Below, in pieces: positions 1-9,063 of a DNA stretch of 32,808 nucleotides; position 1 is the stretch's first letter; each line of letters begins with the position of its first letter. A program made the translations under genes and the position numbers. Source of the stretch: an uncultured Holophagaceae bacterium. Lineage in GTDB: Bacteria > Acidobacteriota > Holophagae > Holophagales > Holophagaceae. Where the stretch lies: contig CAIOFF010000039.1 of assembly GCA_903857495.1 (NCBI GenBank), forward strand, positions 1-32,808, read 5' to 3'. The notes under the pieces were generated by a model. The model saw only the letters and a program-made list of their open reading frames with translations, searched no databases and was not told the origin of the DNA.

Positions 1-128
1 CCCTTCCGGGCTCAAACTTCCCTTCGGCCATCGCGTCCTCCATGGTTGGTGGTTTTGAACGCGATCAACCTACCGGACTCGGTGGCCACCTTCTACTTCA
101 AGTCACCAAGCCGGACTTACAGACACTT

Positions 129-530
129 TTATACACAGCCGCTTCCAACGAGGGTGCCTCTGCAGCCTTCCTGCTCCACGCCGCGGCCCTTGTGGCCGCG
201 GTCCACGAGGTGCCGTCTCGGCATCATGCCCGTGAGCCGCTCGATCTGCTCCAGTTGCTCCTCCAGCGTGTGTCCCTCATACGGGCCGCCCGGGAGGGAC
301 ACCGCACCTGGTCCGAAGCCACACCAGGGCGTTGGTGTGGCCAGACTGGTCTTTACCCCGAACTCGTAGGGCTTGTGGGCCTTCCTCTTCGCGATGCACT
401 CCCCCTCGGGCGCATGCATCGAGTAGACCTTTCCCTTCGTGTGCTTCGCCTGCGACAGCACCCGGTTCGCGAGAATAATCGTCCCCTTGTGCTGTTCCCA
501 GTGGGGGTTGCCTACGCTGGAGTTAGGGAT
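129..530 (-). pseudogene. IS5-family transposase remnant, central part
   Basis: The minus strand reads as the middle of an IS5-type DDE transposase. Going downstream it shows HWEQHKGTIIL, then GKVYSMHAPEGECIAK, then AHKPYEFGVK, then LPGGPYEGHTLEEQLEQIE, then VDRGHKGRGVE. This order (Lys-Val-Tyr-Ser-x-His-Ala-Pro-Glu, then Pro-Tyr-x-Gly-His-Thr-Leu, then Val-Asp-Arg-Gly-x-x-Gly) is typical of IS5-group transposases. The open frame has no start codon of its own. It stops at 129, before the C-terminal part that normally follows, and the bases at 1-128 do not continue the match in any frame. The same family appears again, inverted, at 2032-2735. I regard this as a dead fragment. Whether more lies to the left of the window cannot be seen. 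Confidence 0.75.
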
Positions 531-792
531 CGCACGAGAAGAATCCGCGAAGTCAGAAAAACTTCCTTCTTGGAGGTTCCATTATTCATTATCGTCCTAG
601 AGCGAGATATCATGGTTTTCGGACGTCAATGGTTTAGATCAGAAGCATCGCAAAAATATTCGAACTAGTGGGAGTTGTTTTATCTCATCTCGGAGCCGGG
701 GAAACATGGATACAGTAACTCGACTTCATTGATTAACCCATAAATCATAATAGCTATGCCCAGTAAATTATCCATTCATCGGAGTGAGTGCC
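531..792. other. Intergenic tract before first glycosyltransferase
   Basis: No gene is supported here. The tract is moderately AT-rich and separates the transposase remnant from the glycosyltransferase. A CATAAT hexamer at 746-751 could be a -10 element for the downstream gene, but I see no convincing -35 at the right distance. GGAG at 781-784 is the probable ribosome binding site of the next gene. Confidence 0.4.
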
Positions 793-1779
793 TTGAATAC
801 AACTGGTCCCAAAGTATATTTGGTAGTCCTAAATTACAACAACTGGAATGACACCATCGATTGCCTGAATTCTATTCAAAAATTGAATTATAATAATTTT
901 GGAATCATACTGTGTGACAATAAATCGACAAATAATTCCGAAGCTCAATTGTTGACCTATGCAAATGAATATTTTAATACATCTGTTTTCGATTTCAACG
1001 GGATCAGTTTTTCCCCACGCCAGAGCAATTGTTTAATTGGAAACGAAAAAACATCTTTATGCTATATTCAAACAAATAATAATAAGGGATACGCATACGG
1101 AAATAACATCGGAATTCGATTTCTTTACGACCAAAAACTATCCTTTCAATTTGTATGGTTACTCAATAACGATGCATTACCCAGTAGTGACTCACTTAAT
1201 GCGCTTGTGGGAAAAGGCCTTCAAGATGAAAAGGTAGGGCTATATGGATCCACAATCATCGATTCTACGACAAACATGGTCCAATGTCTCGGTGGGTCGC
1301 GCTACCTAGCCTGGACCGGGAGAATGAAACCCCTCTACGGAGGGATTTCTCAAGCCGAGCTTACTCGACGGCTAGAAACAAGGGATCCACCCCAAATTTA
1401 CTGTGTGGACGGCGCCGCAATTTTTGTCCGCAAATCATTTATTGACGAAGTAGGCCTCATGTACGAAAAATATTTTTTATTTTTTGAAGAAGCGGACTGG
1501 TGCATTCGTGGGAGAGCATGCGGGTTCAAGATTGACGTGGCACCAGCCAGCACTGTGATTCACAAAGGTGGAGCTTCTACCCAGCACAGCCTTTTTTCTC
1601 AATACTTTTTATGCCGGAATCATTTTATTCACTTAAATAGATATGCAGGATGGAGGAAATATTATTTGATTCCCGCAGTGGGCCTCATTAAAATTTTTAA
1701 ATATTCTACTAAAAACAAATTGGAAGGCGCTAAAATGGTAGCAAGGGCTCTGTATGATGCCCTTAAATTTATAGATTAA
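793..1779 (+). CDS. GT2-family glycosyltransferase (rhamnosyltransferase-like)
   Basis: This is a family 2 glycosyltransferase of the WbbL/COG1216 type. It probably adds one sugar from a nucleotide-sugar donor to a lipid-linked glycan on the cytoplasmic face of the inner membrane. The N-terminus has the GT-A strand VVLNYNNW (residues 12-19), then CDNKS for nucleotide binding. NNKGYAYGNN precedes the metal-site region WLLNNDA (about residue 122). The acidic FFEEADWC motif around Glu232-Glu233 is where the catalytic base usually lies, followed by the VIHKGGAS type of ending. I place the start at TTG 793 because GGAG at 781-784 is correctly spaced for it; an in-frame GTG at 784 overlaps that GGAG. 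The gene is much more AT-rich than the housekeeping genes to the right and lies between two transposase remnants, which suggests acquisition by transfer. The donor sugar cannot be read from the sequence. Confidence 0.85.
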   Translation: MNTTGPKVYLVVLNYNNWNDTIDCLNSIQKLNYNNFGIILCDNKSTNNSEAQLLTYANEYFNTSVFDFNGISFSPRQSNCLIGNEKTSLCYIQTNNNKGYAYGNNIGIRFLYDQKLSFQFVWLLNNDALPSSDSLNALVGKGLQDEKVGLYGSTIIDSTTNMVQCLGGSRYLAWTGRMKPLYGGISQAELTRRLETRDPPQIYCVDGAAIFVRKSFIDEVGLMYEKYFLFFEEADWCIRGRACGFKIDVAPASTVIHKGGASTQHSLFSQYFLCRNHFIHLNRYAGWRKYYLIPAVGLIKIFKYSTKNKLEGAKMVARALYDALKFID

Positions 1780-2031
1780 ATAGTCGTTTCCGACAAATGC
1801 ATATACTGCTCAATAGCCACTAATTAAGGTAACAAATGGGTTACTCGAGACACCAGAATGGTGGGGACTTGCCCGCGATAATTGGTATACGGATCTGGCC
1901 AAGAAAGAAGCAGATGGCCGACCAACAGTCCCTGATCGGCGCCAGATGGCTGCACCGGATGCTGAAATTGGAACACGAACCGAACCGTTGGGCGGAGGCC
2001 AGCAACTGGCCCTCATTGGTGCAGGCTGCTC

Positions 2032-2735
2032 CGAAAAGGCGTTTCCCACCTGCTGCGCCTGGCGGAAGCCGCGGAGACGAAGCTGCCGCAGGGCAAGTGG
2101 AGACTGAGGGAGTCCGTATTTCTTTTGCCTGGGCGCTACATGAAGGCCAAGCAATTCAACCGAGTGACAAGGACAGATGCCGGGCCTGTGCAGCGGGATC
2201 TGAAGAAGAGCTGCGACGAAGCCTGGGAGAAGCACAAGGGAACACTGCTCCTCATGTGCCTGTTGCTGACGCGGGAGTAGAAGTGCAAGGGCAAGGTCTA
2301 CTTGATGCCTACGCTGGAGGCGGAGTGCCTCGCGCAGGGGCTGCCGCGCGAGCTCTGAGTAAGTCCAGAGCAGGAGCGGAGGCCTACCGTCGAGCAGCGA
2401 TGGCCCGCAGGGTGGCGTATGGGAGGTGTGTCATAAGGACCAGCCTGGCCGCGTCGGAGTGGGGCGAATTCGCCCTCGTTGCGAGATCTCTCCCAGGCAT
2501 ACCATTCGACGGTCATACGCTGGAAGCGCAACGGGACAAGGTCGTTCGACTTGCAGGCATGATGCTCGAACGGTGCCATGTGGACTGCGCCTACAACGGC
2601 CAGGGCATGGGTTCCAAAGGTTGCCGAGTGATCGTAGCCGGTAGCCTAAAGGGCATCAGCAAGGCCATCAAGAAAGAGACGAAGCTTAGAGCAGCAATCG
2701 CCCCAGAGGTAGGCCACCATAAGGTAGGCAACTGG
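2032..2735 (+). pseudogene. IS5-family transposase remnant with frameshifts and stops
   Basis: Pieces of an IS5-type transposase can be followed along the plus strand in more than one frame. LPGRYMKAKQFNRV is near 2125-2165 and WEKHKGTLLLM near 2226-2260. After an in-frame stop comes KCKGKVYLMPTLEAECLAQG near 2281-2340. In another frame follow LPGIPFDGHTLEAQ near 2490-2530, GCRVIVAG near 2620, and GISKAIKKE then RAAIAPEVGHHKVG up to about 2735. The WE-x-HKGT, GKVY and GHTLE-x-Q segments match those of the remnant at 129-530, so the two are the same family. Frameshifts and stops show it is inactive. A 371-codon open frame at 1836-2951 crosses this area but is not a gene; only part of it coincides with transposase sequence. 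Confidence 0.75.
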
Positions 2736-2970
2736 TTGGGGACAAATGGCAGAAGGGCGTGCTACGTGATACCCAGAACGCCGCCCTCTGTGCCCCAGAC
2801 CACAACCCGAGAAAAATCCTCACTCACCTCAGGCGAAAAAATATCTACCTCTGGGTTTGGCTCACTGCTGCCTTCGATCCACTACTTAGCATTCCCGGCA
2901 ATCTGGAATCCGTCGCGTGAGGTCAAACACCACTGTTCTAGGACGGACTAAATATGCAAAGGAGAAGCAA

Positions 2971-4068
2971 ATGACCGTCGTCACTTTCATCGCGCCAGGT
3001 CTTCATGGAAATAGAGGTGGTGAGCGAGTAATACATCACTATGCAAGTGCCCTTTCAAGGCTGGGTTTAACTGTAAATATAATGGTACCAAAAGGTACAT
3101 GCGCACTCCCCAAAGATCCATCAATTGGGCTCATTGAGTACAAACCTCTATTGACGAATTTCCTAAGTCACCATTTAGGCTATATTGATTCGTTGGTCAG
3201 CGTGGTTAAATTATTACCTAAAGACACAGATATCGTGGTTGCAACTTATATCCCACAAGCGGTACTCGGGATTTTATTAAAATTATTTTATAAAAAAATC
3301 GAAATAGTCTTATACAATCAAGATTTCGCAGAAATGTTTAAATGGAGGCCGGATAGATTTCTATATTTTTGTGTTTATCCTAGATTCTTTAAAAGAATAA
3401 TTTCCATATCAGAATTTTGCCGAACGCAGTTGGTTAAATATGCTGGTCGCGATTCAGTGGTAATTAACTGCGGTCTCGAAAATGAATTTCATCAGTCTCC
3501 TATCCCAACCTATCAAACAGAGGAGAGAAGTGGCATCTTCTGGCTAGGAACTAACAATCGCCACAAGGGTTTCAAAACCTTTCTAGAAGCAATTAAGATT
3601 GTTCGAAAAACCTACCCGGACATAAGGGTTAAGATATTAGGCGGCGGATTCCGTCTAGAAGAATCCATGGAGTTCGTTGGCAAATCAGGTAGACTCGATT
3701 CAATTAAAGAAATATACAATAGTTCTGAAATTTTTGTATGCTCCAGTCTCAAAGAAGGATTTGGATTGCCCGGTCTTGAGGCAATGGCATGTGGGTGTCC
3801 CGTGGTGACCACTGATACAGGCGGTTGCAATGAGTACGCGATTGATCAAGTGAATGCTTTTATTGTTACGCCTAAAGATTCACAATTCCTCGCAGCAAGG
3901 ATAATTGAAATTCTTGGTTCACCGGAATTGAAGAGTAAATTCGCTCTCGCTGGCCTGGCGACTGCAGCCAAATTTCAGTGGGAAATTAGAGAAGAACTTT
4001 TCAAAAATTCGGTAATTGGCAGTCCTTTATCGGGGTCGACTAATAGGCCCTCAAGTGTTATAGATTAA
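2971..4068 (+). CDS. GT4-family glycosyltransferase
   Basis: This is a retaining GT-B fold glycosyltransferase of family 4 (RfaB/PimA-like), expected to add a sugar to a surface glycan precursor in the cytoplasm. The N-terminal half opens with a Rossmann strand and glycine loop, VVTFIAPGLHGNRGGE (residues 3-18). The C-terminal half has FWLGTNNRHKGF for donor binding, then KILGGG. The family signature E-x7-E is formed by Glu262 and Glu270 in EGFGLPGLEAMACGCPVV, followed by TTDTGGCNEY. The ATG at 2971 is chosen because AGGAG lies just upstream with good spacing; the in-frame ATG at 2917 is in transposase debris. Base composition is AT-rich like the other island glycosyltransferases. Donor and acceptor are unknown. 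Confidence 0.9.
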   Translation: MTVVTFIAPGLHGNRGGERVIHHYASALSRLGLTVNIMVPKGTCALPKDPSIGLIEYKPLLTNFLSHHLGYIDSLVSVVKLLPKDTDIVVATYIPQAVLGILLKLFYKKIEIVLYNQDFAEMFKWRPDRFLYFCVYPRFFKRIISISEFCRTQLVKYAGRDSVVINCGLENEFHQSPIPTYQTEERSGIFWLGTNNRHKGFKTFLEAIKIVRKTYPDIRVKILGGGFRLEESMEFVGKSGRLDSIKEIYNSSEIFVCSSLKEGFGLPGLEAMACGCPVVTTDTGGCNEYAIDQVNAFIVTPKDSQFLAARIIEILGSPELKSKFALAGLATAAKFQWEIREELFKNSVIGSPLSGSTNRPSSVID

Positions 4069-4140
4069 ATCAAATATAATTTCTGGTGACTAGGTGTTAA
4101 GTGTTCTAGAGAAAGTTCTTGCCAAATATGGGAGTTTTCA

Positions 4141-4959
4141 ATGGAAAAAATTAAATATAACTCACTAGAAAACATTCTTTCTATCTCTATCGTCTATCAC
4201 AATAATGATGATTATCTTGAAACCGTGCTCGCACAGGTGCTTCCGATTTTTAGGGAGGCTCAGATTCACGTCTTTCTTATCGATAACGCATCGACAGACC
4301 AGACTTCCAAAATTCTTGATCGCTTGGTTTTGGTGGATGACCCGTGGATTACTAGAGTTCTATCGCAACAAAATCTTGGGTTTGGTCGGGCACACAACTT
4401 AGTGCTCGATCGGATTCACAGTCGGTATCACCTTATCTGCAATCCAGACATCCTTCTCGAAGATGTGTCGCCACTTACCGAATGCCTTGCCTTCATGGAC
4501 GGAATGCCAGACGTGGGCTTGTCAACCGTGCGCCTCCTGAACCCGGATGGGTCCTTGCAGCCAGCGAACAAACGCTATCCTAACGTTTTGGACCACTTCC
4601 TGCGCCGCTTCTGTAAAGGAATCCAATGGCCTCTGGTTCGGCGCCGCATGGAGAGTTACGAAATGAGAGACGTCGGCTACGATATGATCGTAGATGTTCC
4701 ACAGGCTACTGGTGCTTTCATGATGGTGCGGACAGACCTTTTGAAATCTGTGGGGGGGTTTGATCCTAGATACTTTTTGTACTTTGAAGACGCGGATCTT
4801 TGTCGAAAAATTCAACAGACTCATAGGACGGTCTATTACCCTTATGCATCTGCCATTCATTTCTGGGGCAGGGCTGCCCACAAGCATCTCAAGACTGGAA
4901 AGATATTTGTCGAGAGTGGGATTCGCTATTTTAATAAATGGGGTTGGAAATTCATATAA
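4141..4959 (+). CDS. GT2-family glycosyltransferase
   Basis: This is a second inverting GT-A glycosyltransferase of family 2, close in type to the gene at 793-1779. Visible motifs are ISIVYHNND near the N-terminus, FLIDNASTD, the LGFGRAHN loop, CNPD at residues 100-103 as the DxD-like metal site, and YFLYFEDADLCRK toward the C-terminus with FWGRAAHKH after it. At 272 residues it is short but complete for this family, with no membrane anchor apparent. GGGAG about seven bases before the ATG supports the start. It lies 72 bases after the GT4 gene and 46 bases before the methyltransferase, so the three probably form one transcript. It is expected to extend a polyprenyl-linked oligosaccharide; the specificity is not readable. 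Confidence 0.88.
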   Translation: MEKIKYNSLENILSISIVYHNNDDYLETVLAQVLPIFREAQIHVFLIDNASTDQTSKILDRLVLVDDPWITRVLSQQNLGFGRAHNLVLDRIHSRYHLICNPDILLEDVSPLTECLAFMDGMPDVGLSTVRLLNPDGSLQPANKRYPNVLDHFLRRFCKGIQWPLVRRRMESYEMRDVGYDMIVDVPQATGAFMMVRTDLLKSVGGFDPRYFLYFEDADLCRKIQQTHRTVYYPYASAIHFWGRAAHKHLKTGKIFVESGIRYFNKWGWKFI

Positions 4960-5005
4960 AAATTGGCAATGCAATACCTAGATACCATCATTCACGAGGT
5001 GCATC

Positions 5006-5737
5006 ATGAGCAAATATACAGATAAATTAGAAAAAATTGCTAACGTCCATCTCGAAAAACACCCAGCTCATATTGTCGACAGTACGGCATTGGCGTTTGA
5101 CAGAGAAAAAATGCTTGTGCATGTCAAAGGGCCAACAATTTTAGAACTGGGGTACGGCGATGGGGACTGGACGACGCGTTTGATCGAGTTGTTTGGAAAG
5201 TCCTATGTTGTTGATGCATCGGAAAAATTGCTGAAGCATGCTGTGGAAACGCACGGAATGAAAGTAACCGTTTTCCACAGCCTATTTGAAGAGTTCACGC
5301 CCCCAATGGGTATGAAATTTAATACCATTGTTGCTACCCATATATTGGAGCATGTCGACGACACTATCAGAGTTTTGAAACGCTGCAAAGAATGGATCAC
5401 TCCCGATGGTGTCGTGATTATCATTGTGCCCAATGCAACATCCTTGCATCGTCAACTTGCAGTCATGATGGGCATTCAAAAGACAGTATACGACTTCAGC
5501 CCAAGAGATCATGAAGTCGGTCATCAAAGGGTTTATGACTTGCCCGCATTGCGGCGAGATGTCGCTCTAGCGGGGTTTGAAATTACATATGAGCGCGGTC
5601 TTTTCTTAAAAATCCTTCCGAATTCTATGATGACAGAGTTTCCCAACGCACTGATCAAGGCCCTAGTGGACATATCTGACCAGTTGCCCGCGGATTTGAT
5701 GGCCAACTTGGCTTTAGTCATCAAGCCTATCGTATGA
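5006..5737 (+). CDS. Class I SAM-dependent methyltransferase
   Basis: This is a Rossmann-fold methyltransferase (Methyltransf_11/23-like). The SAM-binding motif I is ILELGYGDGDW, with the acidic start at Glu47. Motif II is VVDASEK, with the acidic residue that usually contacts the ribose. The segment FNTIVATHILEHVDD corresponds to motif IV and the following helix. The late part, GVVIIIVPNATSLH, is the usual fifth strand. Methyltransferases of this type are common in O-antigen and capsule clusters, where they methylate or cap a sugar. That role here is inferred from its position behind three glycosyltransferases. GAGGTG precedes the ATG. The gene is followed by a long non-coding tract. Confidence 0.85.
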   Translation: MSKYTDKLEKIANVHLEKHPAHIVDSTALAFDREKMLVHVKGPTILELGYGDGDWTTRLIELFGKSYVVDASEKLLKHAVETHGMKVTVFHSLFEEFTPPMGMKFNTIVATHILEHVDDTIRVLKRCKEWITPDGVVIIIVPNATSLHRQLAVMMGIQKTVYDFSPRDHEVGHQRVYDLPALRRDVALAGFEITYERGLFLKILPNSMMTEFPNALIKALVDISDQLPADLMANLALVIKPIV

Positions 5738-6499
5738 TTTCCCCATAATATAGTTGTGAGATTGGCCTTAGGGCAAAATCATAGGGATATAATGAGAAGC
5801 CTCTTTAGCAAAAATTTAACCCTGGAGCGTAAAACTCCGCATAACCACTGACTCATCTGGCCACAGCGATGCCATCGGCTGTGGTCAGGTGATATCCGAA
5901 CCCGGCCCTCTGGCGACACGAAAACGGACCCCCTCACTAGGGAGGAGAGATGCTTCACAAGGGGGATTGCCCGAAACGCGTTCAGGGGCTGGATTCCAGA
6001 CGGTGTCGGCCGGCATTACTGTCGGCCAGTAAGGTTCCCCCTATTGGCGGCGCGTAGCCCCGGCTTGGAGGGGAACGGCTCCTCGTCGGGGTCTGGAATG
6101 GAGATGTCCACCGCCAGGAACCAGCGGCCCGAGGGGTGGTGCCAGCCTTCACGCTGTCAACCGGGCTCTGAGAAACCCCTCCAACAGTGCCTGTGGATGG
6201 CCAGCCTGGCCGAGATCTCTTTGAAACCCCGCATCGCAGCCAAACGCAGGTGTACTTTGGAGAAACGTAACTCTAGATCGGAGTCGTTCAGCAGAAACAC
6301 TATCTATTCGTGGCCACGCAGGGACTCTTCCTGCGGGTCTTTACCATAGCGTTCGGCTCTGGGAGGTAGAGGGACTGGAGCGCTGGCCTTGTAGGCACCA
6401 TCCACCATTCCAGTCGTGTCCCTGGACAGCCTCTCCAAGCGCTTGTTGACCGCCTCATTCTCGAACCTTCTCCCGAATTCGGAATTGATATCCTACGGG
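5738..6499. other. Gene-free tract, possible mobile-element debris
   Basis: About 760 bases between two convergent gene groups carry no gene I can support. A strong hairpin lies at 5857-5888. The stretch GGCGACACGAAAACGGACC from 5912 resembles terminal sequences I recall from IS21-type elements; this is only a recollection. On the minus strand, pieces of open frame with a plausible protein texture (for example NEAVNKRLERLSRDTTGMVD, about 6458-6399) are broken by stops down to about 6040. They look like a decayed gene, but I do not recognise the family. Base composition is higher in GC than in the flanking glycan genes. Confidence 0.35.
5857..5888 (+). terminator. Hairpin downstream of the methyltransferase
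   Basis: An 11-base arm CTGGCCACAGC pairs with GCTGTGGTCAG, with one G-U pair and a 10-base loop that can itself fold (GAT with ATC). It is about 120 bases after the methyltransferase stop and could end that transcript. It lacks a T tract, so a factor-independent terminator is uncertain. Confidence 0.35.
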
Positions 6500-7090
6500 T
6501 TAGGGCTCTGATCTGATTGCAGGATTGCATTGACATGGTTCAATTTTCAAGGGGTTGCCGAGCAGGCGAGCATATTTTAATAGCAACCTTTCGATGGTTT
6601 GCTTTCGGATAACATAGAACTTTTGAACATCTGTCTCATCTACCAGTTCAGCCGAGAAAAAGTTCTCATGAAAGTTACAAACATCCTTATTTTCTATATA
6701 TACATCAATTCTGGCCTCCTCAAACCCTAAATGCCTGCCATAGGCGTAAATCAATAAAGCCGACTCGATGGATGCCATCGGTGGCAATCCGTTAATCATC
6801 AACCAGGAACCCCAACAATAACTATTCTCGATCTGATCATACATTCGTATACAGCCAAGCCGTCTTTCATGCTTATCGCAAATGACGAAGTAGGCCTGAT
6901 CAGTGTTGGTTTGATAGGATCTAATCCATTCGATTTGATCTTCTAATTTATTAGACGTGGCTGACAAATATCGATTTTTTAATGGATCGAGTCTCAGATT
7001 GAGTATGAATTCAGCATCATCTACCCGGATATCTCGTAGGACAAGATTAGAGCCAGTAATGGCTTTGGCCTTTTTTATAATAGGGTACAT
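6500..7090 (-). CDS. GNAT-family acyltransferase
   Basis: This is a 196-residue protein with the GNAT acetyltransferase layout. LVLRDIRVDDAEFILNLR at the N-terminus is the typical RimJ/RimL-like opening, DQAYFVICDKHERRLGCIRMY forms the central strands, and ARIDVYIENKDVCNFHEN is the usual acceptor-side C-terminal segment. GNAT proteins in glycan clusters (PseH is one example) acylate the amino group of a sugar. It is the last gene of the ACP-reductase-ligase operon, and its ATG directly follows the ligase stop codon with no gap. No strong ribosome binding site is visible, so it is probably translationally coupled. I infer that it transfers an acyl group supplied by the three upstream genes to a sugar. 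Donor (CoA or ACP) and acceptor are not known from sequence. Confidence 0.7.
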   Translation of the reverse strand: MYPIIKKAKAITGSNLVLRDIRVDDAEFILNLRLDPLKNRYLSATSNKLEDQIEWIRSYQTNTDQAYFVICDKHERRLGCIRMYDQIENSYCWGSWLMINGLPPMASIESALLIYAYGRHLGFEEARIDVYIENKDVCNFHENFFSAELVDETDVQKFYVIRKQTIERLLLKYARLLGNPLKIEPCQCNPAIRSEP

Positions 7091-8386
7091 TTAATTTCGC
7101 TTAAATCGATGTCCCACATTGACATCCTCAATTAGGATGCGCTTGGGAACCATGTGTGGCTGAAGTTTGGACCTGAGGAAGGCCATGAATGAATCCTTAT
7201 CAACCATACCAGCGGTGGTTGGTTGAACCACAAGTTCAACGTGCTGCCCGGTGAAGGGATTCTGCTTGGCATGGGCTTTAACGAACGTAACATTCGGATA
7301 GTCCAACGCGACCCGCTCGACCTCTGATGCCATAAACTTCAAGCCACCGACATTTATAACGTCGCTGATTCGACCAACCACTTTATAATAATCGCCCTTT
7401 GACTCCACGACATCTTTGGTGTCGTACCATCCCTCAGGATCAAAGGGTGAGGAAGCATTGAGATAGCCGAGCATGCGAGATTCTGAACGAATCTGCAGGA
7501 TATTGTCTACCACTCTTGTCTCGACCCCTTCGCCACCGATTTTCATAAATAGGCTATTGCATGCCTCAGACTTGACACGGACGATACCGAGCTCCGACAT
7601 GCCAAAGGTTTGGCGAAAATCAATATGCGGCAATAGCAGGCATAAGTCATCAAGAGTCGGTTGATCCATGCGTTCCGTTCCATACGTGATGACCTTTAGA
7701 CAGGACGGAACCTTGTCGGGCACGGCCCCGCTCATAAGCATCATTCGCAAAAACGTTGGCGTGGTGGGTAGGGCCTCGACTTCATATTTTCGGCAGGTCT
7801 CCAGGACGGAATCTACGGTTCTGGCCTCTGGTGCGACGACAACACCTTTGTTGAACAACGTGTGAAGCAGTGTGTTGATCCCACCGATATGATCAAACAG
7901 GAGAAAGTTGATCGTTCTGAGGGTAGGCCGCGGCGTTTCGAAACGCTTAAGAAACAGGGTCAGGTCGTGCAGGATAGCTTTGGGTCGTCCGGTCGTGCCC
8001 GTCGAAAACAGGACTAGTCCAGCATGGTTTTTAGATCTTAAAAATTCGATGTATTCATGTGTTTTATCGTGCTGTCGACGGGTGGCTATCCCACCCCTAA
8101 TGATTACATCAACCAGGGCCGAGTCAAAAAAATACTCGTGTTCATTTGCGGTTTCAACTGTCAAAGGGACAATAATAACCTTTAGATCAATGAGCCTTAA
8201 AAGGGTAAGTATGGAGGAAGGGTTGAAGTCGCCTACTAGGGCGACGACATCTCCAGATTTTATAATGTTTAAATCAATTGAATGTTGAGACGCTATTTGT
8301 GAAAAACGCAGTTCACAATCTTCATGAATTAGAAAAGGATAATCAACGCGTTCCCATATCTCATTTAATTTTTCAAGTAATTTCAT
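7091..8386 (-). CDS. AMP-forming acyl-activating enzyme (acyl-CoA/ACP ligase)
   Basis: This is a member of the ANL adenylating superfamily. It activates a carboxylic acid as an acyl-adenylate and passes it to a thiol, either CoA or a carrier protein. The phosphate-binding loop is FSTGTTGRPKA (residues 127-137). The conserved TFGMSELG comes later, then the GWYDTKD motif and GRISDVINVGGLKF as hinge and C-terminal core. The C-terminal lysine region ends as HRFKRN, so a Lys is present near the usual catalytic position. At 431 residues it is shorter than the usual 500 or more, mainly in the N-terminal domain. ATG at 8386 overlaps the reductase stop (TGATG) and has AGGTGG upstream; a TTG three bases earlier is possible. 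Its place beside an ACP suggests it loads that carrier. Confidence 0.85.
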   Translation of the reverse strand: MKLLEKLNEIWERVDYPFLIHEDCELRFSQIASQHSIDLNIIKSGDVVALVGDFNPSSILTLLRLIDLKVIIVPLTVETANEHEYFFDSALVDVIIRGGIATRRQHDKTHEYIEFLRSKNHAGLVLFSTGTTGRPKAILHDLTLFLKRFETPRPTLRTINFLLFDHIGGINTLLHTLFNKGVVVAPEARTVDSVLETCRKYEVEALPTTPTFLRMMLMSGAVPDKVPSCLKVITYGTERMDQPTLDDLCLLLPHIDFRQTFGMSELGIVRVKSEACNSLFMKIGGEGVETRVVDNILQIRSESRMLGYLNASSPFDPEGWYDTKDVVESKGDYYKVVGRISDVINVGGLKFMASEVERVALDYPNVTFVKAHAKQNPFTGQHVELVVQPTTAGMVDKDSFMAFLRSKLQPHMVPKRILIEDVNVGHRFKRN

Positions 8387-9063
8387 CAAACACCACCTAC
8401 ATGCAGTACTTGACCAGACAAAGAGGCGCTTTTCTCATCCAGCAGTAGTTCTACTAAATCGCTCACATCCTCGGTGGTAAATTGTCTAGAGATGATTTGC
8501 TGAGCAATGATTTTATCTATTTGATGAGAGGTGATTCCTTTAAGGAGATTTGTATCAATAGGTCCGGGTGCTATACAGTTCACCTTGATATTGAAATCAG
8601 ACATCTCACGTGCAAATGCTCGCGTGAATCCTTCAACTCCGGCCTTTGACGCCGCATAAATCGATTCACCCTTCAACCCTAATGCAACCGCAATCGTGGA
8701 GAAATTGATGATTGAACCCGTTCTGTTCCTGATAATCAATGGAGCCATCTGTTGACAGCAGTAAATGGTTCCAAGCAGATTCGTATGAACAATACTCTGT
8801 GATACTTTGGGTGGGGTAGTAAGTGCTAGATTCATTGAAGCTATTCCGGCGGCATTAATTAATCCTTCAATCTTGGCACCCAATTTTTTTAATCGTTGCA
8901 CAACAGCTTTAATATCCTCATAAGATGAAACATCACATTTCATTGATTGAAAGTCTATTGCGTCGATGTTCCGTGCAAGTCCAAAGACTTCCATGTTTTT
9001 GGAAATAAGCCTTTCACAAATTGCCCGGCCTATCCCTCTGCTTGCGCCAGTAACAACTATCAT
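8386..9063 (-). CDS. Short-chain dehydrogenase/reductase, FabG-like
   Basis: This is a classical SDR oxidoreductase of 225 residues, probably an NADPH-dependent 3-oxoacyl reductase. The cofactor motif TGASRGIG spans residues 5-12. The structural motif appears as INAAG at 69-73. The catalytic triad is Ser122, Tyr136 and Lys140 in the IYAASKAG segment, and the later IAPGPIDT is the standard segment. The gene overlaps the ACP stop by four bases (ATGA) and the next ATG by one base, so translation is coupled along the operon. In this context it most likely reduces a 3-oxoacyl group on the operon's own carrier protein to a 3-hydroxyacyl group. Housekeeping FabG is an alternative, but the neighbours argue for a specialised role. 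Base composition is AT-rich, as in the rest of the island. Confidence 0.88.
   Translation of the reverse strand: MIVVTGASRGIGRAICERLISKNMEVFGLARNIDAIDFQSMKCDVSSYEDIKAVVQRLKKLGAKIEGLINAAGIASMNLALTTPPKVSQSIVHTNLLGTIYCCQQMAPLIIRNRTGSIINFSTIAVALGLKGESIYAASKAGVEGFTRAFAREMSDFNIKVNCIAPGPIDTNLLKGITSHQIDKIIAQQIISRQFTTEDVSDLVELLLDEKSASLSGQVLHVGGV

Noticed and set aside
1-128. Continuation of the IS5 transposase to the left edge
   Set aside because: None of the minus-strand frames shows the expected C-terminal motifs, so the remnant is ended at 129.
1836-2951. 371-codon open frame on the plus strand
   Set aside because: It runs through the frameshifted transposase remnant and only part of it coincides with the transposase reading; no start signal.
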